Of a DNA stretch of 37,557 nt, positions 14,743 to 24,351 are shown piece by piece. Each line of letters starts with the position of its first letter. The stretch's first letter is position 1. Origin of the DNA: Candidatus Zixiibacteriota bacterium (GTDB taxonomy: Bacteria > Zixibacteria > MSB-5A5 > UBA10806); NCBI GenBank assembly GCA_020348065.1, contig CP070742.1:2858824-2896380 (forward strand), read 5' to 3'. The notes below the pieces were generated by a model that worked only from the letters and a program-made list of their open reading frames with translations, was not told where the DNA came from and did no database searches. The position numbers and the translations under genes are program-made.

Positions 14743-17700
14743 GTGTTTGCGGAATATATGATCGATAACATTAAAAATCTGGATTGGATACCCGGCTTCG
14801 AAACCGTTCTGGAAGAGCTGAAAAAAGATAAAAAATCAATTTCGGTATCCGGGCTGGTCGGATCTTCCCGAACGCTTCTGGCAGCGTGGCTTTTTCGCAA
14901 GCTTTCGAAACCGATCCTGTATATATCGCCGGACCAGGAATCGTCCGAAAAAGCCCTTATCGATTTTAAAACCTATCTTGATGACAACGCCGTCGCTCTC
15001 TACCCTTCATGGGAAATTCAGCCTTATGAAATACGGGCGCCGCACGCGGAAAATGTCGGTGATCGCCTCAAGATCTTGAATGATCTTAATTGCGGTAATA
15101 AAAGAGTTATCTGCGCGCCCGCCGTGGCGCTGGTAGAACCGACAATTGAAAAACATGATTTATCGAGACTCGCGCTGGAAATAAGAAAAGGCGATGCAAT
15201 CGATTCCGACCGGCTGGCGGGCCGGCTCGTTAACATGGGGTTCGTCCGCCGTCCCATGGTCGAACAGCTCGGCGATTTCGCCGTTCGCGGAGGTATAATC
15301 GACGTTTTCCCGGCGACGGCGCCCGAGCCTGTACGGATCGAGCTTTTCGGAGATACAGTCGATTCATTGAGAGCCTTCTCCGTTTTGACCCAGAGATCGT
15401 TGTCCCCGATTGGTTCCGCCGTTATTCTGCCTTTGAGGGAAATCCCGGCGGATTCGGGTACGGTTGAGACCGCCGGCGAACTGTTGACGCAAGAAAAAGC
15501 AATAGCTTTACATCAGGCTTTGGGGCCGAACCACGCCTTTGACGGTCTCGAGTTTTTCAGACAGCTGTTTACCGACGGCAAATCCTCCATTTTGGACTTC
15601 CTTGCCGGAGAAACCGTTGTTATCAAAGACGATTTCGATTCGATTCGAAACGAAATCGAAACCATGCTCGAAAAGGCGTCGGACAGATATGGTGATAGAG
15701 GAGATTACCCGTTCGGTTCGCCGGACGAGATTTTTATAAGCTTCGATAAAATGAAAACCCGTCTGGCAAAATATACCGGAATCGACCTTGCGGGTCTTAT
15801 GAAAATCGAAGACGATTCCATTAATATCGGATCGTTACCCCAGGAGCCGTTTGGATCGCATATAAAAATATTCGTGGAAAAATTGAAGGAATATGGTGAG
15901 CGAGGATATACCTCTGTTGTATTCTGCGACGGCCAGAATCAGAAAATCAGGCTCGGGGAATTGCTCGGCGATTATGATATCGAGGTTCCGATAGAAAAAA
16001 ACAGGATTTCATCGGGATTCGGTCTGCCCGATATCAAACTCTGGTTTTTAACCGACCACGAGATATTCTCCCGTACCAGGCCGCGCAGAAAAATCCGCAG
16101 GTTCAAAGAGGGTATGGCTTTATCAAGTTATCAGAGTCTCAAGCCCGAAGACTATGTTGTTCATATCGATTATGGTATAGGAAAATACCGGGGTCTTGAA
16201 ACTCTGACGGTTGACGGCCGCAAAAGAGATTGCCTGCTTATTTTCTATGCCGGTGATGATAAAGTATACGTTCCTATTGAGGAGTTTTCGAGGGTTCAGA
16301 AGTTCGCGGGTAAAGATGGCAAACCCGCGCTTTCAAGGTTGGGTACCGGCGCCTGGGAGAAAACAAAAGCCCGTGCCAGAAAAGGAATAATGAATATGGC
16401 CAGGGACCTGATTACCCTGTATGCCAGAAGACAGGCGCTGGGCGGATTCGCGCATAAAAAGGATACTCCCTGGCTGATGGAACTGGAGGCTTCCTTCGAA
16501 TACGAAGAAACCCCCGATCAGCTTACCGCCATTAATGATATCAAGGCCGATATGGAGAAACCGGTTCCTATGGACCGGTTGATCTGCGGGGACGTCGGTT
16601 ACGGCAAAACGGAGGTTGCGGTCAGAGCTGCTTTCAAGGCCGTGGAATCGGGAAAACAGGTCGCGATTCTGGTGCCGACAACGATTCTGGCTCAACAGCA
16701 TCTGACTACCTTTAGAGATAGACTTGCCGCCTTTCCGATTAAAATAGAACTGTTGTCGAGATTCCGTTCCCCCGGAGAGTCAAAACTCGTCAAGGAAGGT
16801 TTAAAAAACGGAACCGTGGATATCGTAATAGGCACTCACAAACTGTTACAAAAAGATATCGAATTCAAGGATTTAGGTCTTCTGGTAGTTGACGAGGAAC
16901 AGAGGTTTGGTGTGGCGCACAAAGAGAAGATCAGGAAATTGAGATCCCAGGTGGATACCATGACTTTAACCGCCACACCCATTCCCCGAACTCTGCAGCT
17001 TTCACTCCTGGGAGCCAGAGACATGTCGGTTATTAACACTCCTCCGAAAGACCGGCTCCCTATTGTCACGGAAGTATCTCTATTTTCGCCAAAAACGATA
17101 ACGGACGCCATAAACAGAGAGATCATTCGTGGCGGCCAGATATTTTTCGTACACAACAGGGTGGAATCAATTTACGCGATTTACAGGTATTTGAAAAAGC
17201 TGATGCCGGCAGCCGGTATAGTCGTGGGTCACGGACAGATGCCCGAACGGCAACTGGAAAATGTCATGATAGATTTTATAGATAAAAAATATCAGATCCT
17301 TCTGTCGACCACCATCATCGAATCCGGTCTCGACATGCCGTCTGTAAACACAATTGTAATTGACCGCGCCGACAAACTGGGCCTGGCCCAGCTCTATCAG
17401 CTCAGAGGCCGGGTGGGGAGATCGTCCAGGAGGGCCTACGCTCATCTTCTGGTCCCGCCCCTTAAACTGATGAAGGAGAAAGCACGAAAAAGACTTCGGG
17501 CCATCGAGGAGTTTACCGAGCTGGGTTCCGGCTTTAACTTGGCCATGCGTGACCTCGAGATAAGGGGCGCCGGCAATATACTCGGCGCCCAGCAGCATGG
17601 ATTTATCGAAGAAATCGGTTTTGATTTATATTGTCGGCTTGTCGAGGAGGCCGTCGCGGAACTGAAACAAAAAGAGCCGCCGAGGAAGAAAATTGAAATA

Positions 17701-18162
17701 AGGATACAGACCGACCTGGATCTATATATTCCCGATTCCTACATCGACGAACCCGATTTGAGGGTGGAAGTATACAGGAATATTGCAGAAATAGATAATT
17801 TTGAAAAACTGGAATCTCTATCAACTGAATTAGCGGACAGGTACGGCAAATGCCCGGAGGCGGTTGAAAACCTTATAAATCTCTCCGGCTGCAGGTTGTT
17901 GTTATCGGAATCGGGTGCCGAACGATTATCGCTGAAGAAAGGCGATCTCATTATTGAATTTCGCGAGGATAAAACCTTCACCAGATCCGATATCGAAAGC
18001 TGGAGAAAAAGGATCCAGGGCAAAATGGAATTCAGATCCGGCAAAAACATTGCGGTAAAAATGAAACTTGAAAAATCGGATAGCAATCTCCTTAGAAAGA
18101 CCTTGCAGTCATTGTTAGGTCGAAGTAGATTGGAAAACCGTGAACATAGCGTGGCTAAATAA
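14743..18162 (+). CDS. mfd: Transcription-repair coupling factor Mfd
   Basis: At 1139 residues it has the full Mfd length. The N-terminal UvrB-homology modules (about 20-330; GGIIDVFPATAPEPVRIELFGD) bind UvrA. The RNA-polymerase-interacting CarD-like domain lies at about 465-560 (DYVVHIDYGIGKYRG). The RecG-like helicase motor carries Walker A GDVGYGKTEV near 617, the DEEQRFG box near 715, TATPIPRTL, and the TRG region ending RGRVGRSSRRAYAHLL. A C-terminal autoinhibitory domain follows (EEIGFDLYCRLVEEAV). Mfd removes stalled RNA polymerase from DNA lesions and recruits UvrA. Translation may start at GTG 14743, or at ATG 14758 five codons later. The gene heads a run into the parvulin genes, with 24 bp to the next start. 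Confidence 0.98.
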   Translation: MFAEYMIDNIKNLDWIPGFETVLEELKKDKKSISVSGLVGSSRTLLAAWLFRKLSKPILYISPDQESSEKALIDFKTYLDDNAVALYPSWEIQPYEIRAPHAENVGDRLKILNDLNCGNKRVICAPAVALVEPTIEKHDLSRLALEIRKGDAIDSDRLAGRLVNMGFVRRPMVEQLGDFAVRGGIIDVFPATAPEPVRIELFGDTVDSLRAFSVLTQRSLSPIGSAVILPLREIPADSGTVETAGELLTQEKAIALHQALGPNHAFDGLEFFRQLFTDGKSSILDFLAGETVVIKDDFDSIRNEIETMLEKASDRYGDRGDYPFGSPDEIFISFDKMKTRLAKYTGIDLAGLMKIEDDSINIGSLPQEPFGSHIKIFVEKLKEYGERGYTSVVFCDGQNQKIRLGELLGDYDIEVPIEKNRISSGFGLPDIKLWFLTDHEIFSRTRPRRKIRRFKEGMALSSYQSLKPEDYVVHIDYGIGKYRGLETLTVDGRKRDCLLIFYAGDDKVYVPIEEFSRVQKFAGKDGKPALSRLGTGAWEKTKARARKGIMNMARDLITLYARRQALGGFAHKKDTPWLMELEASFEYEETPDQLTAINDIKADMEKPVPMDRLICGDVGYGKTEVAVRAAFKAVESGKQVAILVPTTILAQQHLTTFRDRLAAFPIKIELLSRFRSPGESKLVKEGLKNGTVDIVIGTHKLLQKDIEFKDLGLLVVDEEQRFGVAHKEKIRKLRSQVDTMTLTATPIPRTLQLSLLGARDMSVINTPPKDRLPIVTEVSLFSPKTITDAINREIIRGGQIFFVHNRVESIYAIYRYLKKLMPAAGIVVGHGQMPERQLENVMIDFIDKKYQILLSTTIIESGLDMPSVNTIVIDRADKLGLAQLYQLRGRVGRSSRRAYAHLLVPPLKLMKEKARKRLRAIEEFTELGSGFNLAMRDLEIRGAGNILGAQQHGFIEEIGFDLYCRLVEEAVAELKQKEPPRKKIEIRIQTDLDLYIPDSYIDEPDLRVEVYRNIAEIDNFEKLESLSTELADRYGKCPEAVENLINLSGCRLLLSESGAERLSLKKGDLIIEFREDKTFTRSDIESWRKRIQGKMEFRSGKNIAVKMKLEKSDSNLLRKTLQSLLGRSRLENREHSVAK

Positions 18163-18186
18163 GTAGAACTCAAAGGGGATAATGAC

Positions 18187-19920
18187 ATGCTGAAAAATCT
18201 ACCGATCTTAATTGCCATATTCATACTGATTCTAAGTTGCGGGGAATCCAAGGTTAGGGATGATGATCCCAGGTATTATGACGATCGGATTATCGCGAGC
18301 GTCGGCGATCATGTTTTTACCCTGGGCGAGGTTCATAGAAGATTCAGGGGTGTCGAATTTGACAGTATTCAGGAGGAGTACGAAGAAAAAAAGAGTTGCG
18401 TGGAATCGGAGATTGAACGGTTCCTGCTGATCGATGCCGCAAAAGCGGCGGGATTGTCCTACGAAATAGATTCGGCCGCGGTTCAGGATTATCTTTTTCA
18501 GGAGCTTTATAAATGTGACGCCGATGTGAAAACGGGGGTTTCCGACTCCGATGTAAAGCGGCATTTTGAAAAATATGGCGGTGAGATCCAATTCGGCCCG
18601 TTGATTGTAAAAGATTCGGCTTTGATTGACAGCATTTATCGACTTCTTGAAAACGGTGCGGACTGGGATTCTCTGGTCCTTGAATACTCGGTAGTAAGAA
18701 TCGGCAAAAAAAGGGGGGGAAGTCTGGGATATGTTCCCTTCGCGCAGTATGATGAGGCAATTCAGGGAAAAGCCTATAATCTGGAAATGGGGGAATATAC
18801 GAAACCCTTTCGTATCGAGTTCGGATGGTGTATTGTGAAGCTTTTTGACAGGATTAAATGTTCTGAAGACTATCTTGAAGAGAACTGGGATACATATAAA
18901 CAGATAGCAACGAATTATTCCGAAATACTCCAGACCGACGAATATAAGAAAAAACTCCTAAATGATTATAATTACAGGATAAACTGGCAGAACATAGAGA
19001 TGATGGCTCAGATATCCGACTCCATAAAAAATACCGGCAATTTGCCCGCCGATATGCCGGGTTCGGCCTATCTGGAAAGACCGGCCTTTGCGCCCCAACA
19101 ACTTAATCTTCACGTAGCCGAATTTAAGGGCGAAGGGATAACGGTTGCGGAATATCTTGATCTGATGGAATCGTATAATCCCTATAGATCTCCCGATCTC
19201 CGGGATCGTTTCGAAATGGAGTTGTTTTTAAAGCGCGCGGCTACCAGAAGGATCATGGTGAATCGGGCTCTGGAGTTGAATTATGATACTCTTCAGACTT
19301 TTAAAGACGCCATAAAATATTATGAGGAAAACCGGCTGATTCAGGAATTTCATAAACAGATCTTAGCCAAAGTAGACACGGCTACGGAAGAGGATATTCA
19401 AAAATATTATGATGAACATCCCGACGATTACTACCGTCCGGATCAGGTACGGGTATCCGCGATCAGCCTCAAATCCGAGGAAGAGGCGTTGGAGATATTG
19501 GAAAAGCTGAATATGGGAGCGAGATTCTCCGCTTTGGCCAAAAAATATTCGACGGATAAAAAATCGGCATCGGAAGGAGGAGATCTGAATTTTTTCACCG
19601 AGAAAAGATACACCGAGATATATAACGCCGCTCGCGGGATGGACGTAGGGGAGATCGGGGGACCGGTTAAAATGTATGATAACTACTGGGTTTTTGAGGT
19701 AACATATAGACTTACGAGGGAGCGCAGACCTCTCCGCCTTGCCCGGAGCAATATAAGAAGCAAAATTTGGGCGGACAGGCGGATTCAGGCCGTACGATCA
19801 TGGATAGATGAAAATAAAAAGAATGCCGAGTATTTTCTTGATCTTGATCTGCTTAAAAATGATCTTGGAATAACCGCCGATGATGAGATGCAGTTCGGCG
19901 CGGATGGGGAGATTAAATGA
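18187..19920 (+). CDS. Parvulin-type peptidyl-prolyl isomerase lipoprotein (large, two PPIase-like regions)
   Basis: The 577-residue protein begins with a lipoprotein signal (LPILIAIFILILSCGES, Cys19). After a SurA-N-like helical part there is a first parvulin-like region at about 140-230 (FGPLIVKDSALIDSIY, LEYSVVRIGKKRGGSLGYV, GEYTKPFRIEFGWCIVKL), a helical middle, and a second region at about 415-520 (DQVRVSAISLKSEEEAL, KKYSTDKKSASEGGDLNFF, GEIGGPVKMYDNYWVFEV). Both depart from the classic HILV-type entry strand, so one or both may serve as chaperone modules rather than active isomerases. It should act on unfolded envelope proteins from a membrane anchor. The start ATG 18187 follows AAAGGGG. 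It overlaps the next parvulin gene by 4 bp (ATGA). Confidence 0.85.
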   Translation: MLKNLPILIAIFILILSCGESKVRDDDPRYYDDRIIASVGDHVFTLGEVHRRFRGVEFDSIQEEYEEKKSCVESEIERFLLIDAAKAAGLSYEIDSAAVQDYLFQELYKCDADVKTGVSDSDVKRHFEKYGGEIQFGPLIVKDSALIDSIYRLLENGADWDSLVLEYSVVRIGKKRGGSLGYVPFAQYDEAIQGKAYNLEMGEYTKPFRIEFGWCIVKLFDRIKCSEDYLEENWDTYKQIATNYSEILQTDEYKKKLLNDYNYRINWQNIEMMAQISDSIKNTGNLPADMPGSAYLERPAFAPQQLNLHVAEFKGEGITVAEYLDLMESYNPYRSPDLRDRFEMELFLKRAATRRIMVNRALELNYDTLQTFKDAIKYYEENRLIQEFHKQILAKVDTATEEDIQKYYDEHPDDYYRPDQVRVSAISLKSEEEALEILEKLNMGARFSALAKKYSTDKKSASEGGDLNFFTEKRYTEIYNAARGMDVGEIGGPVKMYDNYWVFEVTYRLTRERRPLRLARSNIRSKIWADRRIQAVRSWIDENKKNAEYFLDLDLLKNDLGITADDEMQFGADGEIK

Positions 19921-20774
19921 AGTATGGAACAGTCGTAATCGCCATTCTGATTACGGGTTCTATTGTTTACTGCGACAAAGCCGAGCAGGATCATAAAGTT
20001 ATACTGGCCAGGGTTAATAACGAGGTTTTAACCTATGAGGATATAATCTATCAGATTCCTCCGGATCTTAGAGTAAACCTTACCGATGAAAATCTTCAGG
20101 AGGCCGTGGAAACCTGGATTAATACCGAGGTGCTGTACCAGAGAGCTGTCGAGAGAGGATTGGATAAAGAACCCGACGTGGAAGCGATGATAAAGTGGGG
20201 CATAAAGGAAACCGTGGCGAAGAAGCTTATCGATTCGGAGATATCTTCGAAAATCTCTTTGTCGCCCGGCGAAATCGATTCTATTTATCGAACGCAAAAA
20301 GACCGTTTTAAAGTGGAGCAGGACAGGTTCAGGGCGAGCCATATTCTGCTGGATGATTACGAGACCGCCACAGCCGTCTATAATCGTTTGAAGAAAGGCT
20401 CCGATTTCGAGAACCTCGCGGTTGATTATTCCAGGGACAGACTGTCGGCAAAATCCGGGGGCGATATAGGTTATTTTTCCGCCGACCAGGTTGAATTACC
20501 GTTTGCAGAAGCCGTGAAAGGACTGAAGGAAGGAGCATATTCAAACCCCGTGAAGACATCATATGGTTTTCATATAATAATGCTGACCGAAAGGATAGAA
20601 GCCGGAACCCGGCTGGATTCGCTGGAAGCCGTGAAAATGATAGAAAATCAGCTTCTGGCCGGCAGGCATGCCGAGAGTTTTCAAAAAATCGTCGATTCGC
20701 TGAGGGCCGAATCCGATATAGAAATCTTCTCATTACCGGGGCCCGAAGAACGGATGTTACAGGATGGACAATAA
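19917..20774 (+). CDS. Parvulin-type peptidyl-prolyl isomerase lipoprotein
   Basis: The 285 residues start with a signal peptide ending in a lipobox-like GSIVYC (Cys19). A SurA-N-type helical region follows (about 25-135: ILARVNNEVLTYEDIIYQI, VETWINTEVLYQRAVERGL). A single canonical parvulin domain occupies about 138-235 (FRASHILLDDYETATAVYNRL, LAVDYSRDRLSAKSGGDIGYF, SNPVKTSYGFHIIMLTER). The architecture matches PrsA/PpiC-like periplasmic foldases. ATGA overlap with the preceding gene and an 11-bp overlap with the following surA indicate one translationally coupled cassette of three parvulins. These probably form a set of membrane-attached and soluble folding factors for outer-membrane and secreted proteins. 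Confidence 0.93.
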   Translation: MKYGTVVIAILITGSIVYCDKAEQDHKVILARVNNEVLTYEDIIYQIPPDLRVNLTDENLQEAVETWINTEVLYQRAVERGLDKEPDVEAMIKWGIKETVAKKLIDSEISSKISLSPGEIDSIYRTQKDRFKVEQDRFRASHILLDDYETATAVYNRLKKGSDFENLAVDYSRDRLSAKSGGDIGYFSADQVELPFAEAVKGLKEGAYSNPVKTSYGFHIIMLTERIEAGTRLDSLEAVKMIENQLLAGRHAESFQKIVDSLRAESDIEIFSLPGPEERMLQDGQ

Positions 20775-22053
20775 TATGAAAAAGCTTATTTTGATTCTAT
20801 TTGTTGCCTTTTTCTCCCTTCGGGGAGTATATGCGGAAACGCTGGATAAAATAGCGGCCGTGGTTGATGATCAGGTTATTTTGTTGTCGGAGCTGGACGC
20901 GCAGATACAGGTATATGCCATTCAAAGCAGGATAACTATCTCCGATTCCCTGGCGCTGGACAGCCTGAGGAGAGAATTTCTGGATAAGATGATAGAGGAT
21001 AAGGTCCTGTTGGTCAAGGCGGAAAAAGATACCACAATCAAGGTTACGAATCAAGAGGTAGGCGAAGCTTTGACGCGTCAGATAGAGATGATAAAATCTC
21101 AATTTCCGTCGGAGGAGGCTTTCCTGGCCCAGCTGCGGGCGGAAGGATTGACCCTCCGCGAACTCAGAGAACAGTATCATGATGAGATAAAAAACCAGAT
21201 ATTAAAAGACAAACTCATACAAAAGCGGTTGGCTATGGTCAAAGTATCTTCGGGAGAAGTCAAGGAGTTTTTCGAGGCCAATCGTGATTCCCTTCCCGAG
21301 AAACCGGCGGGGATCAGGCTGTCTCATATACTTATCGGTATTAATCCCGGTAAAGCGACCCTGGATTCGCTATACAATTTCGCGGCCCTTATCCGCGATA
21401 AGGCGGTTTCGGGCGAGAATTTCGAGACCCTGGCAAAAAATTACTCCGACGATCCATCCTCGGAAAACGGCGGCGATCTGGGATGGTTCAGCCGGGGGGA
21501 GATGGTGTCCCCATTTGAGGACGCCGCCTTCGCGCTGCAGCCCGGTGAAATTTCAAATGTGGTGGAAACGGTTTTTGGATTCCATGTGATCAAGGTGACC
21601 GGCAGGAAAGAAGACAGGATAAAAGCGAGTCACATACTCATTAAACTGGCTCCCGGGGAAGAAGACCGTGAGAAAAAATTGAGACTTGCCGATAGCCTGT
21701 ATCAGGCCATTGAAACCGGCGCCGATTTCGCAGAGGTCGCGAAAGAATATTCCGATGATGAAAATTCGGTACAAAAGGGCGGCGAGCTGGGATGGTACGC
21801 GGCAAATGATCTATTGCCCGGATTCATAACAGCTCTGCAGGATCTGGATACGGGGGAGATATCACCTCCCGTGGCCAGCGAATTCGGATACCATATCCTG
21901 CGTATTGAGGAAAAGCGCGCCGCGGGCTCGCTTGATCCCAAAGAGGACTTTAAAACCCTTGAAGAAATGGCGCGAAGAGATAAAACGCATAAACAACTGA
22001 AGGAATGGCTCGATAGGATTTCATCGGAGATTTATATAGAAAAGAGGCTGTAA
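20764..22053 (+). CDS. surA: SurA-type periplasmic chaperone/peptidyl-prolyl isomerase
   Basis: The 429 residues have a cleavable signal peptide (LILILFVAFFSLRGVYA) followed directly by the SurA N-domain start ETLDKIAAVVDDQVILLSELD. Two parvulin domains follow: P1 at about 180-275 (GIRLSHILIGINP, NYSDDPSSENGGDLGWFSRGE, TVFGFHVIKV) and P2 at about 285-385 (IKASHILIKLAPGEED, EYSDDENSVQKGGELGWYAAND, SEFGYHILRIEEK). A C-terminal helix completes the N-domain. This is the complete SurA architecture. The protein escorts outer-membrane proteins through the periplasm. The start may be ATG 20764 or ATG 20776; the latter gives a standard MKK signal start. It shares an A/ATG junction (TAATG) with the S4 gene downstream. 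Confidence 0.93.
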   Translation: MDNNMKKLILILFVAFFSLRGVYAETLDKIAAVVDDQVILLSELDAQIQVYAIQSRITISDSLALDSLRREFLDKMIEDKVLLVKAEKDTTIKVTNQEVGEALTRQIEMIKSQFPSEEAFLAQLRAEGLTLRELREQYHDEIKNQILKDKLIQKRLAMVKVSSGEVKEFFEANRDSLPEKPAGIRLSHILIGINPGKATLDSLYNFAALIRDKAVSGENFETLAKNYSDDPSSENGGDLGWFSRGEMVSPFEDAAFALQPGEISNVVETVFGFHVIKVTGRKEDRIKASHILIKLAPGEEDREKKLRLADSLYQAIETGADFAEVAKEYSDDENSVQKGGELGWYAANDLLPGFITALQDLDTGEISPPVASEFGYHILRIEEKRAAGSLDPKEDFKTLEEMARRDKTHKQLKEWLDRISSEIYIEKRL

Positions 22054-22313
22054 TGCGGTTGGACAGGTTTTTATCAGCCGCCAGGATTTTTAAAAGCCGT
22101 ACCCTCGCCGGGGAAGCGGCCTCCGCTTCCATGGTATATGTTGACGGGGTTGCCGCGAAACCGTCGAAGAACGTGAAACCCGGTTCCATAATTGAAATCG
22201 ATACGTTAAAGTTCTATAAAAAAATCGAAGTAAAGGAAATTCCAGGGAAAAATCTCCCCAAGAATAAGGCTCACGCTCTTTACGATACATTACAGGAGAG
22301 ACCCAAAATTTGA
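22053..22313 (+). CDS. Small S4-domain RNA-binding protein (RqcP/HslR-like)
   Basis: The 86 residues are one S4 domain with a short tail: MRLDRFLSAARIFKSRTLAGEA, then MVYVDGVAAKPSKNVKPGSIIEI. The pattern RLDRFL..ARIFKSRT and V.VDG...KPS..VK.GS.I matches the HslR/RqcP group, which bind rRNA or tRNA on obstructed 50S subunits. The tail is basic (YKKIEVKEIPGKNLPKNKAHAL). Its ATG overlaps the surA stop (TAATG) and its stop overlaps the TTG of hflX. Linkage to HflX, a ribosome-splitting GTPase, fits a role in ribosome rescue or quality control, but that is inference from neighbourhood. Confidence 0.9.
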   Translation: MRLDRFLSAARIFKSRTLAGEAASASMVYVDGVAAKPSKNVKPGSIIEIDTLKFYKKIEVKEIPGKNLPKNKAHALYDTLQERPKI

Positions 22314-23605
22314 AATCCTTTTTTGACGGTACGCCGAAGAAAAAAGCGTTACAGCGCGCCGTCGTGGCGGGCGTTCGAAAAAAGGGGGATTACGCTGCCG
22401 TCCAGGACCGTTACCTGGATGAAATCATCAGTCTCTGCAGGACGGCGGGCGCGGAAGTCGTCGGCCGTTTTACACAGGCGGTGGACCGTTTCAATCCCGC
22501 AACGCTGATAGGCAGCGGCAAGGTGGAGGAGCTCGCCGCGCTCGTGAAAGAAAGGGGCGCAAACCTCGTTATTTTTGATACATCGTTATCTCCCTCCCAG
22601 CAGATGAATCTGGAGAAGAGGCTAAAACTTCAGGTGGTTGATCGTCCCGGTATTATTCTGGATATATTCGCCCTGCATGCCCGCACCAGAGAATCCAGGG
22701 TGCAGGTTGAACTCGCTCAATTCGAATACCTTCTCCCCCGGCTCGCCAGGGGTTGGAAACATCTGGAAAGGCAGGAGGGATCTATCGGAACCAGGGGTCC
22801 CGGCGAGACCCAGCTCGAAACCGATAGACGTCTGATTCGTTTGAGAATCAGCGAATTGAAAAAGAAACTCAAACGGATCGAGAGCGAGAGGATGATCCAG
22901 AGAAAGATGCGCAAGGGACTTTTCAAGGTGTGCCTGGTCGGTTACACCAATACGGGAAAGTCCAGCATATTCAATTTCCTTACCGGAGAAAACATTACGG
23001 CGGCCAATTATCTTTTCGCCACCCTCGATTCCACAACCAGGCGCCTTAAGCTTTCAGGCAAAAACGAGCTGCTCGTTTCCGATACCGTCGGCTTTATCAG
23101 GAAACTGCCGGTTTCCCTGGTGGCTTCGTTCAAATCCACGCTGTATGAAGTCTCCGGCGCCGATCTTCTGATACATGTTATTGATATATCCGAATCTGAT
23201 TTTGATGATAGAATCGCCACCGTCAACGGCGTTTTAAGAGAAATTAAATGCGACAGAATCCCGGTATTGCATGTTTTCAATAAGATCGACAAGCTAAACG
23301 ATCCCGACCTTTTCCGATCGCTTCTGGGGCAGTATCCGGGTTCGAGATTCGCTTCGGCCGTTACCGGAGAAGGGATGGCAAGGCTGGTGGAAACTCTGGA
23401 ATACTACCTGGACAAATCCAGGGCAACGGTCATGGCCAGTATACCTCCCCGCGACGGCGATAAGCTCAGCCTCCTGAGCTCGCTCGGGCAATTAATCGAT
23501 TCGGAAACCGATAACGGGATTTTAAAGGTGAAAGTTAAAATCCCGGTAAATCGTCTGGGAAAGCTGGAATCGAAGGGAATAGACTTTATCAGGTTGAAGG
23601 ATTGA
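22310..23605 (+). CDS. hflX: GTPase HflX
   Basis: The 431 residues contain the HflX N-terminal domain (about 15-170; GSGKVEELAALVKERGANLVIFD and DRPGIILDIFALHARTRESRVQVELAQ), the family signature GPGETQLETDRR, a coiled-coil segment, and the G domain: G1 GYTNTGKSS near 210, G2 around ATLDST, G3 DTVGFI, G4 NKID and a G5-like SA. HflX binds the 50S subunit and splits stalled ribosomes under stress. Translation begins at TTG 22310, overlapping the previous stop (TTGA), with AGGAGAG about 10 bp upstream. It is followed after 1 bp by the SDR gene. Confidence 0.97.
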   Translation: MKSFFDGTPKKKALQRAVVAGVRKKGDYAAVQDRYLDEIISLCRTAGAEVVGRFTQAVDRFNPATLIGSGKVEELAALVKERGANLVIFDTSLSPSQQMNLEKRLKLQVVDRPGIILDIFALHARTRESRVQVELAQFEYLLPRLARGWKHLERQEGSIGTRGPGETQLETDRRLIRLRISELKKKLKRIESERMIQRKMRKGLFKVCLVGYTNTGKSSIFNFLTGENITAANYLFATLDSTTRRLKLSGKNELLVSDTVGFIRKLPVSLVASFKSTLYEVSGADLLIHVIDISESDFDDRIATVNGVLREIKCDRIPVLHVFNKIDKLNDPDLFRSLLGQYPGSRFASAVTGEGMARLVETLEYYLDKSRATVMASIPPRDGDKLSLLSSLGQLIDSETDNGILKVKVKIPVNRLGKLESKGIDFIRLKD

Positions 23606-23606
23606 T

Positions 23607-24341
23607 ATGAAAATAAAAGGCAGGAAAGCGCTTATAACCGGCGCGTCAAAAGGGATCGGACGCGCCGTCGCAAAATCACTCGCCTCGGAGGGCGTTGATC
23701 TTTTTTTAACGGCCCGCGACGGTAATCTCCTTGAAAACCTGATAAAGGAATTATCGGCATCCGACGTTAAAGCGGGATATAAAATCGCCGATCTCGCCTT
23801 CGAGAACGAAGTGAACGAACTGTTCGCCGATGCCGTAAAGTTTTTGGGAGATATTAATATATTGATAAATAACGCCGGAATTGGTATAAGAGGAAATGTA
23901 ACGGAGATCGAGGTCTCCGATTGGGAAAAAATGTATTCGGTGAATTTGAAAGCGGCTTTTATGCTGTCTCGATTGGCGGCGCGGGAGATGATTAAAAGGC
24001 AATCAGGATATATTATAAATATCGGATCGGGCGCCTCGCAAACCCCTATCGCAGAATACGCCGGTTACTGCGCGTCGAAATACGGGCTTCTGGGATTTTC
24101 GGAATCTCTGGGATTGGAGTTGCGGGAGAGGAATATCAAAGTATCGATCATCCTGCCCGGCTCCACTGCCACCCACTTCGGCGGCGCTGCTCCGGAGGAT
24201 AAGATATCCGCCAAACCGGGAATACTGCGGCCGGACGATGTCGCGAACAGCGTGCTCTATCTTCTGAAACAGAGCGATATCGCCTGGACGTCCGTTATGA
24301 ATTTAAGACCGTTAAATTTGAAAAGGGCTCACCATAAATAA
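23607..24341 (+). CDS. Short-chain dehydrogenase/reductase (SDR)
   Basis: The 244-residue protein is a classical SDR: nucleotide motif TGASKGIGRA near residue 12, INNAGIGIRG near 89, catalytic Ser in INIGSGAS, and Y154-x3-K158 in GYCASKYGLLGFSESL, then LPGSTATHFGG. The residue after the second strand (LTARDGNL, with Arg) points to NADP(H) preference. The sequence resembles 3-oxoacyl-ACP reductase-like and general carbonyl-reducing SDRs; the substrate cannot be told. ATG 23607 follows directly on hflX, and the next gene starts 10 bp downstream behind AAAGGAGGG, so it is an inner operon member. Confidence 0.93.
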   Translation: MKIKGRKALITGASKGIGRAVAKSLASEGVDLFLTARDGNLLENLIKELSASDVKAGYKIADLAFENEVNELFADAVKFLGDINILINNAGIGIRGNVTEIEVSDWEKMYSVNLKAAFMLSRLAAREMIKRQSGYIINIGSGASQTPIAEYAGYCASKYGLLGFSESLGLELRERNIKVSIILPGSTATHFGGAAPEDKISAKPGILRPDDVANSVLYLLKQSDIAWTSVMNLRPLNLKRAHHK

Positions 24342-24351
24342 AGGAGGGATT

